Positions 8,403 to 17,600 of a DNA stretch of 39,765 bases are shown here, in pieces. The position numbers were made by a program, and so were the translations under genes. Numbering within the stretch: the first letter of the stretch is position 1; every line of letters starts with the position of its first letter. Origin of the DNA: Candidatus Omnitrophota bacterium (GTDB lineage: Bacteria > Omnitrophota > Gorgyraeia > Zapsychrales > Fredricksoniimonadaceae); contig PEAR01000006.1 of assembly GCA_002753745.1 (NCBI GenBank), positions 1-39,765 on the forward strand, written 5' to 3'. The notes beneath the pieces are model-generated. The model ran no database searches. It saw only the letters and a list, made by a program, of their open reading frames with translations, and was not told where the DNA came from.

Positions 8403-9674
8403 TCACCCCACCAGCCGATAAATAAGCAAATACGCGCCAATGCCGGCCAAATACCCGATCAGCGCCGGTAAAGAAATTTTCTTGAGATACCAAAGAAAAT
8501 TGATTCTCTCCATCCCCATCACAACCACGCCGGCGGCAGAACCAATAATAAGAATGCTCCCCCCCGTCCCAACGCTAAACGCCAACAGCTCCCAGATCTT
8601 TGAATCCATCGGATACTTCACCACATCATACATCCCCATCGTAGCGGCCGTCAGCGGGACATTATCCACGATCGCCGACAAAATCCCAAGCGCTGTCGCA
8701 ATGATATCCTTATTCCCAAAATACATATCCATCCAGCCCGCCAGACTTTTTAATACTCCCGCCGTTTCCAGCGCGGCAACCGCGAGCAGAATCCCGAGAA
8801 AAAACAAAATACTGCTCATATCAATCTTATGCAGCGCCTGCGGCACTTTCAAATGCTCCCGCTCTTCTCCATGAGTCATATCCGTCACCAGCCACAGCAA
8901 TCCCAGCCCCAATAGTATCCCGACGAACGGCGGCAAGCCCGTCAGCCCTTTAAAGACCGGAACAAAGATCAACGCCCCCAGCCCCAGGAAAAACACCCGC
9001 TTCATCCCGGGCGTCGCCGTTTCGGCAGGCCGCGCCACCGCGATTTCCGGCCCTTTTTTCATCACAGCCGCAAACCAGGCCAGAGGCACAACCATGGATA
9101 TCAGGCTAGGGATAAAAAGCGTTTCCATGATCCGCAGTGAGCTGATCCGGCCGCCGATCCAAAGCATTGTGGTTGTTACGTCCCCGATCGGCGACCAGGC
9201 CCCGCCCGCGTTAGCCGCAATGATAATCATGCTCCCAAAAACCATCCGCTCTTCCTTGTCATCAATCAACCGATGCAGTAAAGAAACCATCACGATCGCG
9301 GTCGTTAAATTATCCAATACCGCCGAAAGAAAAAACGTGATCAAAGACACCACCCACAAGAGCACCTGTTTGTTCCTGACCTTCAAGGCATTGGTAACAA
9401 CCGCAAACGCCCCGTGTGTTTCCATCAACTGCACGATCGTCATCGCGCCCACCAGAAAAAAAACGATCTGCGCCGTCCCTTCCATGTGATGCCCCAGCCG
9501 CTCAACGATTCCCGACACCGATCCATTCAGCACAAATGCCTGCTGGGCGGCCAACAACACCCAACAGCCCACCGCCGTCAACAAAGCCGCCGAGGTCTTG
9601 TTCACCCCGATCTTATGCTCAAAAGCAATTGCCGCGTAGCCAAGAACAAACACCATCATCATCAGATTTATCAT
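8403..9674 (-). CDS. nhaD: NhaD-type Na+/H+ antiporter
   Basis: From the preferred start this is a 424-residue protein with about a dozen membrane spans. Family marks include FFLSAVLDNLTTAIVM near 110 and AIVDNVPLTAATMGMYD near 340, the paired unwound-helix motifs of the ArsB/NhaD (ion transporter) superfamily, and NAGGAWSPIGDVTTTM near 160. It should exchange sodium for protons across the inner membrane. An ATG at 9689 overlaps the stop of the SWIM gene, but the ATG at 9674 is preferred: it has AGGAGA five bases upstream and matches the usual MIN... start of NhaD. It sits between a helicase-type pair and the murein-peptide genes with only short gaps, so it is probably co-transcribed, but a functional link is not evident. 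Confidence 0.9.
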   Translation of the reverse strand: MINLMMMVFVLGYAAIAFEHKIGVNKTSAALLTAVGCWVLLAAQQAFVLNGSVSGIVERLGHHMEGTAQIVFFLVGAMTIVQLMETHGAFAVVTNALKVRNKQVLLWVVSLITFFLSAVLDNLTTAIVMVSLLHRLIDDKEERMVFGSMIIIAANAGGAWSPIGDVTTTMLWIGGRISSLRIMETLFIPSLISMVVPLAWFAAVMKKGPEIAVARPAETATPGMKRVFFLGLGALIFVPVFKGLTGLPPFVGILLGLGLLWLVTDMTHGEEREHLKVPQALHKIDMSSILFFLGILLAVAALETAGVLKSLAGWMDMYFGNKDIIATALGILSAIVDNVPLTAATMGMYDVVKYPMDSKIWELLAFSVGTGGSILIIGSAAGVVVMGMERINFLWYLKKISLPALIGYLAGIGAYLLIYRLVG

Positions 9675-9685
9675 ATTTTCTCCTG

Positions 9686-10447
9686 TCATGGACTTATTTT
9701 CTTCTCATCCCCGCGCCGCACCTTCGTCGGTTTCCTTTTAGCGCCAGCGGAGATATCAATGCCAAAAATTTCCGACAGATCACCCTCTTCAATCATTTTA
9801 CCCTTTGCCGGCCGCGCCAGCGTTGTTTTAATGCTCGCCTTGTTAACCAATTCCATATGGTCAACGTTCCTAAGCTTAAACAATAATTCAGGCTCGAGGT
9901 CAAGGCGATTGCCAACGCCATAAAGAACAGCCGCCACATGCTTGCACATCGTTGCCCAGTCCGGACAGGAACATTTAAGCGCGATTTCCTTCGGCAAGGG
10001 AAAAAGCCCGTTATGCCGGTCGATCATACTTTTCATCACCCCGGACGAAAACCGCCCCTGCAGTAACTCAATCACTGAGTCAATCTGGCCGGAACAATTC
10101 TTCAGAATATCAGTCCACTTCTTTGCATCAAGAGCATTAATGACGATGTGAACCTTGTAAAGCGACGACCCCTGAACTAACGCCTCAATCTTGCCATGAT
10201 CAACCTGCAGGTGAACCACAGAACCATTGCGCACATATGTCCGGCCGCGAGGCAGACGATTCGCGTAATCACTAAACGATTCCAGATGATCGCACCACGC
10301 CTTACCCCAAAACGTCCGCGCGAGCGTCCGTCCTTCGATTTTAACCGGGAACACCTTCTGCCCTTTTTTCATCAGCTTTGCCGCGGCCTTCGCCGCTTTC
10401 CTGCGACGTTCTGCCACTGGAACATATGGAGCCCAAACGTAATACAA
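9686..10447 (-). CDS. SWIM zinc-finger protein, partner of the SNF2 helicase
   Basis: This is a 253-residue protein with a SWIM zinc finger near 158-172: CSCPDWATMCKH fits the CxCx(n)CxH pattern expected to bind zinc and then DNA or protein. The N terminus (YYVWAPYVPVAERR) and the GRTLARTFWGKAWCDHLE block near 41-58 are typical of bacterial SWIM proteins encoded beside SNF2 helicases. The start codon is TTG with GGGGA upstream; no nearer ATG fits the family start. The gene begins 14 bases after the SNF2 stop, so the two are almost certainly co-translated. In other bacteria the SWIM finger can be fused to the helicase; here it is separate. Function in chromatin-like remodelling or transcription recycling is inferred. 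Confidence 0.85.
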   Translation of the reverse strand: MYYVWAPYVPVAERRRKAAKAAAKLMKKGQKVFPVKIEGRTLARTFWGKAWCDHLESFSDYANRLPRGRTYVRNGSVVHLQVDHGKIEALVQGSSLYKVHIVINALDAKKWTDILKNCSGQIDSVIELLQGRFSSGVMKSMIDRHNGLFPLPKEIALKCSCPDWATMCKHVAAVLYGVGNRLDLEPELLFKLRNVDHMELVNKASIKTTLARPAKGKMIEEGDLSEIFGIDISAGAKRKPTKVRRGDEKKISP

Positions 10448-10461
10448 TTTTAATCCCCCTG

Positions 10462-13128
10462 CTAATTTTCAACAACCGCGGAATTGATATCAAGCGACAC
10501 AACCTTGAGCAATTCCTCATTTGATAATTCCGTCAGCATCGCGCTGTCAGAGCCTTCCAGAATTTTGTTGGACATATCCTTCTTGGATTCAATCAATGCG
10601 TCAATCTTTTCCTCAAGCGTTCCTTTGCAAACAAATTTATGGACGAGCACATTCTTTTTTTGCCCTATCCGAAACGCGCGGTCTGTGGCCTGATTCTCAA
10701 CAGCCGGGTTCCACCAGCGGTCAAAATGAATCACATGGGAAGCCGCCGTGAGATTCAGCCCCGTTCCACCGGCCTTGAGCGACAGGACAAAATACGGCGG
10801 GCCATTGTCTTTCTGAAAACATTCCACCATCCCGGAACGCTGTTTAATCGGTGTCCCGCCGTGAAGAACCAGTCCCCTCCTGCCAAAAACGGATTGCAGA
10901 AAATCATCCAGAGGGCCGGTCATTTCCTTAAACTGCGTAAAAATCAGAACCTTCTCCTGTTTTTCCGCAATAACCTCACAAAGCTCCCTGAGCCGCAGGA
11001 ATTTACCGCTATCCGATTCTTTAAAAATACCATCCTTCACAAACTGCGCCGGATGATTGCAAATCTGTTTAAAGCGCATCAAATAGGAAAGAATAATCCC
11101 GCGCCGCTGGATACCCTCCGCCTCAGCAATATCGGCGGCCAAGGTCTCAACAGAACGCTGATAAAGAACCGCCTGCCCTTTGGAAAGCGAACAAAACGTC
11201 TTGAGCTCCGTCTTGTCCGGAAGATCGCTGATGACACTCTTGTCTGTCTTGAGCCTCCTCAAAATATACGGCCTCAACAGCGATCGCAAGGCGGCATACG
11301 GGCCCTCGCTATTTTTGGTTTTACGCTTCACAAATCCGTCGAACGCTTTCGCCGACCCCAGCAGTCCCGGCGAAACAAAATCAAACAACGACCACAAATC
11401 AGACAAATGATTCTCCACCGGCGTACCGGTCATTGCGATTCTGTTTTTTGTTTTAAGCGCCTTGACGGCTTTGGTTTGTTTGGCCGACGGATTCTTGATA
11501 GCCTGGGCCTCATCCACGATAATAATGCCCCACTCGCGTTCCGACAGCCAACCCAATCTGGAAACAGAACCATAGGTCGTTATCACAAGATCTATATCAT
11601 GGCCCGAAGGCTGGCCGATTCCGTTGCCGCTGGGGTGTGCAATCCAATATTTTAGCGACGGAGCAAACCGGTCAATTTCCGCTTTCCAGTTTCCAATCAG
11701 AGATGCCGGGACAATCAACAGTGCCGCGTCAAGCCCGAATTCTGACCGCCTGAGCAAAAGTAGCGCAAGAACCTGAATCGTCTTTCCAAGTCCCATATCA
11801 TCGGCCAGCACCGCGCCAAGCCGCATCCGGCACAACGTTTGAAGCCACGAAACCCCCTTCATCTGATACGGACGAAGTTCAGCCTTCAATGTTGTTTTCA
11901 AAACCTGTTCAATTCTCCGACTTATCTCGGGCGAACGCATGGCTTCCATGGCCCGTGAAAGCCACTGACCGGAAACAACGCGCGTTAATGATCGCAGTTC
12001 CTGATCGTCGCCATCGCCCGCTATTCCCTGCACGCCTGAAAGCCAGCGCAAGCCTTCCGCGAGCGTCACCCCGCCGTCCTTCGCCGATCTGGCCACCGTT
12101 CTCCACTGTGACAAAAGGTCTCCCAGCTTCTTTTGATCAACCTCAACCCATTGCCCCTTAAAGAAAACCAGATTATCACTGCGGCTCAACAGATCCCGGA
12201 CTTCCTGCTCATTAAGCTGCTGGTCGCCCATCACCACGCTCATCTGAAAATCCATGAGCGCGCCCAAACCCATCTCCCCGGGCTGTTTCTCGCCGATACG
12301 CACCTGAACCTGCGGCCGGTTGGGCTGTTTCGGTTTCCACCAGTTCGGTACCTTGACAAAAATGCCCGCTTTGGTAAAGACAGGAATATCTTTCAGGAAC
12401 CTGTAAGTCTCGGAGGGCGTCAACGCGAACGGATGATAAATATCGCCGGCCTCAACGATCTCTTTAAGATAACCACTTTCCAGGGAAGCTTTTTGAATGG
12501 GCTCAAGCAATCTTAACAACACATTTCGGTTTTTAGCCTCGCCATACTCTTCAAGCGCCTTGGCCAGCGGCAAATGCTGAAACCGCCCGTCTTCGCCAAC
12601 TTGATGGGCATAGGTAGCAAGAAAAGCAAACGGCGATTCAGCGGATTTTGGATTCTCCGCCAAATGAAAACAAACCCTTCCCAATATACTGACGCCCGAA
12701 TGCCGTGCCTCAAAAAAATCCGCCGGACTCAGGCCTGATGAGAGAATTTCTTCCTGAAGCGCGTCTTCAATATCAAACCACACCCCCTGAAAACACTCCG
12801 CGTCACAATACTCCGCCCCCTTCATCGGAGGGAGAGTCAACAGGAATCGAGCCAGATCGGATTCCGGAATTGAGATGCGAATTGGACTTGCAGACAAGTC
12901 CCGCTGGCCTAAATCCGGTGTCGCCGCAAACAGGGAGAGATAAAGCCGCGCAACGTCCTTCCAGAATGCGAATGAGGGCTCTTCGGTAAAAGCATCGTGC
13001 GCCGCGTCCAGCGCGAGCAAGCCATGCCCGGAGCTTTTGGAAAAAGCCGTCAAAAGTTCCGGGCTCTTTACTAACTCATCTCCCTCAATATAAAGCCGTT
13101 TACCCGGCGAACAGTAAAGTTGCAACAT
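10462..13128 (-). CDS. SNF2-family DNA-dependent ATPase / helicase
   Basis: The protein has 888 residues. The N-terminal half (about 1-400) matches the SNF2-associated region of bacterial members. ATPase motifs follow: LADDMGLGKT (motif I) near 443, VDEAQAIKNP (motif II, DEAQ variant of DEAH) near 538, AMTGTPVENHLSDLWSL (motif III) near 565-580, LHGGT and SLKAGGTGLNLTAA (motif V), and QATDRAFRIGQ (motif VI) near 816. It should translocate on duplex DNA using ATP. It lies 14 bases after the DUF4143 ATPase gene and 14 bases before the SWIM gene. The ribosome site before the ATG is weak, which suggests translational coupling. Confidence 0.92.
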   Translation of the reverse strand: MLQLYCSPGKRLYIEGDELVKSPELLTAFSKSSGHGLLALDAAHDAFTEEPSFAFWKDVARLYLSLFAATPDLGQRDLSASPIRISIPESDLARFLLTLPPMKGAEYCDAECFQGVWFDIEDALQEEILSSGLSPADFFEARHSGVSILGRVCFHLAENPKSAESPFAFLATYAHQVGEDGRFQHLPLAKALEEYGEAKNRNVLLRLLEPIQKASLESGYLKEIVEAGDIYHPFALTPSETYRFLKDIPVFTKAGIFVKVPNWWKPKQPNRPQVQVRIGEKQPGEMGLGALMDFQMSVVMGDQQLNEQEVRDLLSRSDNLVFFKGQWVEVDQKKLGDLLSQWRTVARSAKDGGVTLAEGLRWLSGVQGIAGDGDDQELRSLTRVVSGQWLSRAMEAMRSPEISRRIEQVLKTTLKAELRPYQMKGVSWLQTLCRMRLGAVLADDMGLGKTIQVLALLLLRRSEFGLDAALLIVPASLIGNWKAEIDRFAPSLKYWIAHPSGNGIGQPSGHDIDLVITTYGSVSRLGWLSEREWGIIIVDEAQAIKNPSAKQTKAVKALKTKNRIAMTGTPVENHLSDLWSLFDFVSPGLLGSAKAFDGFVKRKTKNSEGPYAALRSLLRPYILRRLKTDKSVISDLPDKTELKTFCSLSKGQAVLYQRSVETLAADIAEAEGIQRRGIILSYLMRFKQICNHPAQFVKDGIFKESDSGKFLRLRELCEVIAEKQEKVLIFTQFKEMTGPLDDFLQSVFGRRGLVLHGGTPIKQRSGMVECFQKDNGPPYFVLSLKAGGTGLNLTAASHVIHFDRWWNPAVENQATDRAFRIGQKKNVLVHKFVCKGTLEEKIDALIESKKDMSNKILEGSDSAMLTELSNEELLKVVSLDINSAVVEN

Positions 13129-13142
13129 TTATTAAACCCGCT

Positions 13143-14414
13143 TTAGGCCTCCAGAAGCCACTTGTAGATCGGCTTAACCACAATAACTTTGCCATCCTGC
13201 GAGATATCCTCTTGAGTGTCTTCCGTTAGAATAAACGATGTTTTCAATTTAAGCTCATCCATCGCTTTTAACAAAGCATTAACCTCCCGCTGACGGGTCT
13301 TTTCATTATCAAGGTTATCGGCAACCTGAATAAGCGTTATGTCCTTGCGTCCGGATTTAGTCAGAAAATCAACCTCCAGACCATTGGCCGTTTTATAATA
13401 ATAGATCTCCGCAAACTTCCTGCGAAGCTCGAGAAAAACAAGATTCTCAAGAAATTTCCCCTTATTTTTCGAAAACTGAAAAGCCACAGACTCGGCAAGG
13501 CCATTATCAACACAATAAACCTTCTTTAATGACGCCAACTGTTCTTTGAGCGAATATGAAAACTTCCTGACAAGAAAAATCAAGTAACTATTCTCAAGGA
13601 AATCCGCGTAACTTTTAATTGTATTCATGCTCCGGACATCCAACATCTTCGTCAAATTGTTATAGGAAAATGTGGTGCCGACATTGCTTAACAAATAAAG
13701 TCCCAGCTCCCGCAAAGGCTTAACTTGCTTAATCCCATACCTCGCCACAATATCCCGATAGAGGATATCTTCATAAACACGTTTTAAAAGATCCGGCTCC
13801 TGATATCTCAGATATTCCGGCATCCCGCCGTGCCTGAGATATTCGGCAAAATGCTTCTTGATCGCCGCCCGTTCCACAGTTAACAGCGTGCCATTCGACG
13901 GCAATTGGAAACCCTTAAATGTCAGAAACTCTACAAAAGAGAAAGGAAACAACTCAATATTAACATTTCTGCCGGTAAGTCTTGTTCCCAATTCCCGACT
14001 TAAAAGTGAAGCATTTGATCCAGTTAGAAAGAATTTACAACCCTTAATCTGCATGCGGTTTACAAAAACTTCCCATCTGGGAACATTTTGAATCTCATCG
14101 AAGAAAAATACTTTCTTCTCCCCATACAATTCAAGAAAGACCTCATAAAGACCGTTGAAGTCCTCTGCGGTAAAGTCTATTAAACGCTCATCCTCAAAAT
14201 TTAAGGAATAAACGCCAGCTTTGTAGTATTGATTCAAAACCTGGCACAATAACGTTGATTTCCCACACCGGCGTATCCCGGAAACAACAACGGCATGAGG
14301 CAAGGAAGCATACTTTAAGGCTGTACCTAAAACAGTCCTGGGTATCCTCAGCTCAATATTCCTGCGATCTTGTTCTTGCTCAAGGATGACTTCTTTCAAG
14401 ATAGACTTCTGCAT
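13143..14414 (-). CDS. AAA-type ATPase with DUF4143 C-terminal domain
   Basis: From the preferred start this is 423 residues. Walker A is GIRRCGKSTLL near 47-57, Walker B is FFFDEIQNVPRWE near 105-117, and FLTGSNASLLSRELGTRLTGR near 130-150 is the sensor/arginine region of this family. The C-terminal half carries the DUF4143 signature (FLENLVFLELRRK near 328-340 and GLEVDFL near 356-362), a nuclease-like fold without known activity. The family is widespread, often horizontally acquired, and of unclear role. I prefer the ATG at 14414 because GGAGGC lies just upstream; the ATG at 14435 lacks a ribosome site. A consensus-like promoter lies upstream, so this gene probably opens the operon. The coding sequence looks more AT-rich than its neighbours. 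Confidence 0.85.
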   Translation of the reverse strand: MQKSILKEVILEQEQDRRNIELRIPRTVLGTALKYASLPHAVVVSGIRRCGKSTLLCQVLNQYYKAGVYSLNFEDERLIDFTAEDFNGLYEVFLELYGEKKVFFFDEIQNVPRWEVFVNRMQIKGCKFFLTGSNASLLSRELGTRLTGRNVNIELFPFSFVEFLTFKGFQLPSNGTLLTVERAAIKKHFAEYLRHGGMPEYLRYQEPDLLKRVYEDILYRDIVARYGIKQVKPLRELGLYLLSNVGTTFSYNNLTKMLDVRSMNTIKSYADFLENSYLIFLVRKFSYSLKEQLASLKKVYCVDNGLAESVAFQFSKNKGKFLENLVFLELRRKFAEIYYYKTANGLEVDFLTKSGRKDITLIQVADNLDNEKTRQREVNALLKAMDELKLKTSFILTEDTQEDISQDGKVIVVKPIYKWLLEA

Positions 14415-14450
14415 AACGCCTCCAATAGCTCTCATTCACAGTGAGAAGAT

Positions 14451-14480
14451 ATCATACAAAGCTCTCATTGTCAATGACAA
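14451..14480 (-). promoter_or_regulatory. Sigma-70-like promoter of the ATPase-led operon
   Basis: On the minus strand, TTGTCA (14475-14480), an 18-bp spacer, and TATGAT (14451-14456) place transcription start near 14444, thirty bases before the ATG at 14414. A perfect inverted repeat TTGTCA-a-TGACAA covers the -35 box. The 10-mer AGCTCTCATT occurs twice on the plus strand (14427 and 14460), 33 bases apart, bracketing the -10 region; these could be operator half-sites. Confidence 0.6.
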
Positions 14481-14500
14481 CAACGGACGCCTCCATCGCA

Positions 14501-14614
14501 GGCTCTACGCCAACTCAAGCCGCCCTAAGCACTCAAGGGCATAAGCGCGAAAAACGCACCTTCTGCGGCATCCCGAAATATTCAGCCAAAAGGTACATTT
14601 GTTTTCCGTAGATA
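14501..14614 (-). pseudogene. Relic of a second hipT 3' end
   Basis: Two blocks match the 3' end of the intact hipT gene at 18937-19135. Block 1 (14502-14543) matches its last codons and stop (shared run GCTCTACGCCAACTCAAGCC). Block 2 (about 14547-14625) matches the region some 130 bases further inside, including CCCGAAAT and CAGCCAAAAG. About 90 bases between the blocks are missing and no reading frame survives. The homology runs up to, and slightly over, the P2 stop codon at 14615-14617, so the junction lies exactly at the end of P2. Confidence 0.85.
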
Positions 14615-17600
14615 TTACTTTTTCTCGCCCAAGAATACTTTTAAATCCGTCATTGGCAGGACATTCATTATCACGGGAATAAACCCTGGGGCATTTTGCA
14701 TCTGCTCAAGCATGGCCGCGTCAACTTTCAGATTAATGCCTTCGCCGGAATTCCGAACTTCAAGCGGCGCTCTATCCGCGGTTAAATCAATACCCCCAGG
14801 CCCCGAATCTTGAGCGGCATCACTGCCTTTGCTGATATGTTCAACGATTACCCGAATAATCTTTTCCTCTCCCATAAAACCCTTCGTTAGTCGCCATCTG
14901 TCGACAATTCCCTCCAAATCACTTTCGCGCAGAATTTTCCCGTCAAGCCCCGCTTGATAAACATCAGAAATTGCATGAAACAGAGGAGACTGTTCATCAG
15001 ATAAGAACTGAATCCGCGCAAGACAGGCTTTGGTTAAAGGAAAAGCCATAAAAGTCTCCGGCAACTTCTTAACCACCGCATCAACTTCACTTGCGGATAA
15101 ATGCTTGAATTGATTTCTAAACCGGCTGGCCTCGACCCTTTCAGTCATTTGCAGTACAAAACTTGTTCCCGGCGATGGCGCACCTGGCGCATAATCAAGG
15201 AAACTGCCATCAACCGCCGCAGAAAACCCTGAATATCCGGTCATATCCGATAATCGCCCTGTCCGCAGGCTAAACACCACTAATGCCAGCCACGGAAATT
15301 CACCATTTTTGATAATTCCTCTGAACACAGATGAATATTTTCGATACACCTTGGGAATAATTTCTTCATCCTCCTCACAGGCCTTGAGAAAATTGCGAAT
15401 AATCGCATCCTCGCCAGCTCTCAAATCCTTCGCGTAATCATTCAAGCGCGTCAACTTCATAAAAGGCTTTTCGCTATGGCTTCCGATCGCCTCCATCAAT
15501 ATCAGGGCCGTCGTTAAAAATATATTTTCCCCCTTCGTATTCTGCCTCATTTGGGAAAATAATGACTTAAGATATTCAACGTTCTCCTGCGAGAGCAACA
15601 CCTTCCTGTCTGCAAAAACATGTTTAGGCGCTACCACCACCGTGCGCACGGCCGGCGCCGGCAGGAGCTTAAAACCATATTCCCCATTTAAAATTGCGCG
15701 CCAGAACTCCGGTTGCTCAGCCATAAATTGTCGCTCTATCCCCCGATAAACCGACGTTTCAATATTAATGGCCATGACGTCCCTATCCATCTTTAATGAA
15801 ACCACAGGGTCACTGTCCACTCCCGAAACTTCAACTTTCGCCCCGGCCATGGGAGCCGTATAAAAGTAGAACGAAATCGTCGCCGCATTTTTGCGCCAAT
15901 GTACAGGCGTCCATTCAACAGTGCTCCCGCGAATCAGAATTCCATCTTCCACCTGATGACCACTGTTAAAACTCCACTGACCATCACGTTGAACAAGCAC
16001 TTGAAATCTTTCCGTTCCCGCAATCCCGTCCTGCGATTGAGAGCTCGCGCTAAAAATCCTGGAGACATCTCCATCGGAATCCAGGTGAAATGACGGATTA
16101 TTCCGAAGAACCTGCAACATTGATGAATCCGCCTGCCGCCCATCCTGGTCGGCATCAGGGCCTTGCGGTCTTAAATATTTCCTGGCGATTTTTTTAAGGG
16201 CCTCGGCCTTTGGCGATGGAGGAAGCGCGTTTAATCCTGCAATAATCACCTCGAAACACATTTTCTTGCGCGCTTGCAATCTTTCGGCGTATATCTGGAT
16301 TCCATCCATCCCACGGGCTTTCGCGGCCGCACGCAAGGCTTCGGGCATGATCGTATTCATCCGATGCAAAGCGTGATCCAGGCGCTTTAAATCAAGTTTC
16401 TCAATCTGATAATCCCAAAAAAATTCGAACGCGCTTTCGATATCAATACGACCATGTATATTCAATTTTCCCCAAAGATCATGATTGCTAAGATCCAAAT
16501 TGTAAAGAATGTAGCGATCCCTGCCCGCTATTCTTTTCGTTGACAAATTTCGCGCCCCTTGAAAATCGAAATCTGTACTTCCCGTAAACAATAAATACAC
16601 CAGCAGTTCCTCCAAACCCGACGAATCGGGTTGATTAAGATCTTTAATCGTCATTTGGTCAACATCAGCCCTCAAATCAGCCGCCAGACGATCCGAACTT
16701 CCTGATTGATTAAGCAGGCCTGCGGCCACGGAAGGAACGGCCAGAACATCTTTCGTATTTACCTGATAAATCCCCGGCACATTGGCCCCAAGCTCTTTGG
16801 CGATCCAGAAGTTCAATAATTCACGCTGTACACTGATACGATCCTTCGCTTTTAGAAAATACCCTCGGCCGGCTTTCCGTGCCAGCCAAACCCAGTCTGA
16901 AACCCGCTCACCGATATCCTGAGCCTCAATGCGCATGATTTCCGTCCCATCGCCCGCCAGCGATTGTGAAGCGTCCTTACGCATTGCCTGTGCCCGCGGA
17001 ATCTGCCCGGCCGCAATATGCCCGCCCTGCCCGTCTTCTTGTGCCTGTTTTTTCTCCTCACGAAACCTGCCCGAGAGTTTCTGCAGTAAAACCCTGAGAA
17101 TAGACTGATTTGTCCCCGCACTTTCAGGCACCTCTGAAAAATCCGTTGTCACTTTCATGGCCGCACTCATAACCCTGTCCTGGGCCGAAAAGCCGCCGGA
17201 GAAATATTTTCTCGGGATTAACTCCGCCGAAACGGCATCCCGCTCCTCTTTGACCAGATTAAACGCACCCTTTTTAAAGGCGGCGACATATTGTTGCCAG
17301 ATTTGTTCGGGGTCGGTAAATGCGGGATGGGAGGAGTCGGCAGCAAACAAACTGTCTGGGTATTTTGTACCCTGGATTTTGTTTTTATCAACATATACCT
17401 GGGATAACAGGCTTTCCTTGATTTTCTTTTTGTACCAGGCGGCGAGGATTAAGGACTGATAGACTTGGCGCAACTGGGCGAAGTTTTGGCCTTCGTTGAC
17501 TTCTTTTTCAAGGATGGGGATGATAATATCGCGGAGAATTTGTTTGGCCATATCGCTGGGCGCAATAAATTGCGCCCCTACGTTCATAGATGATTGACCG

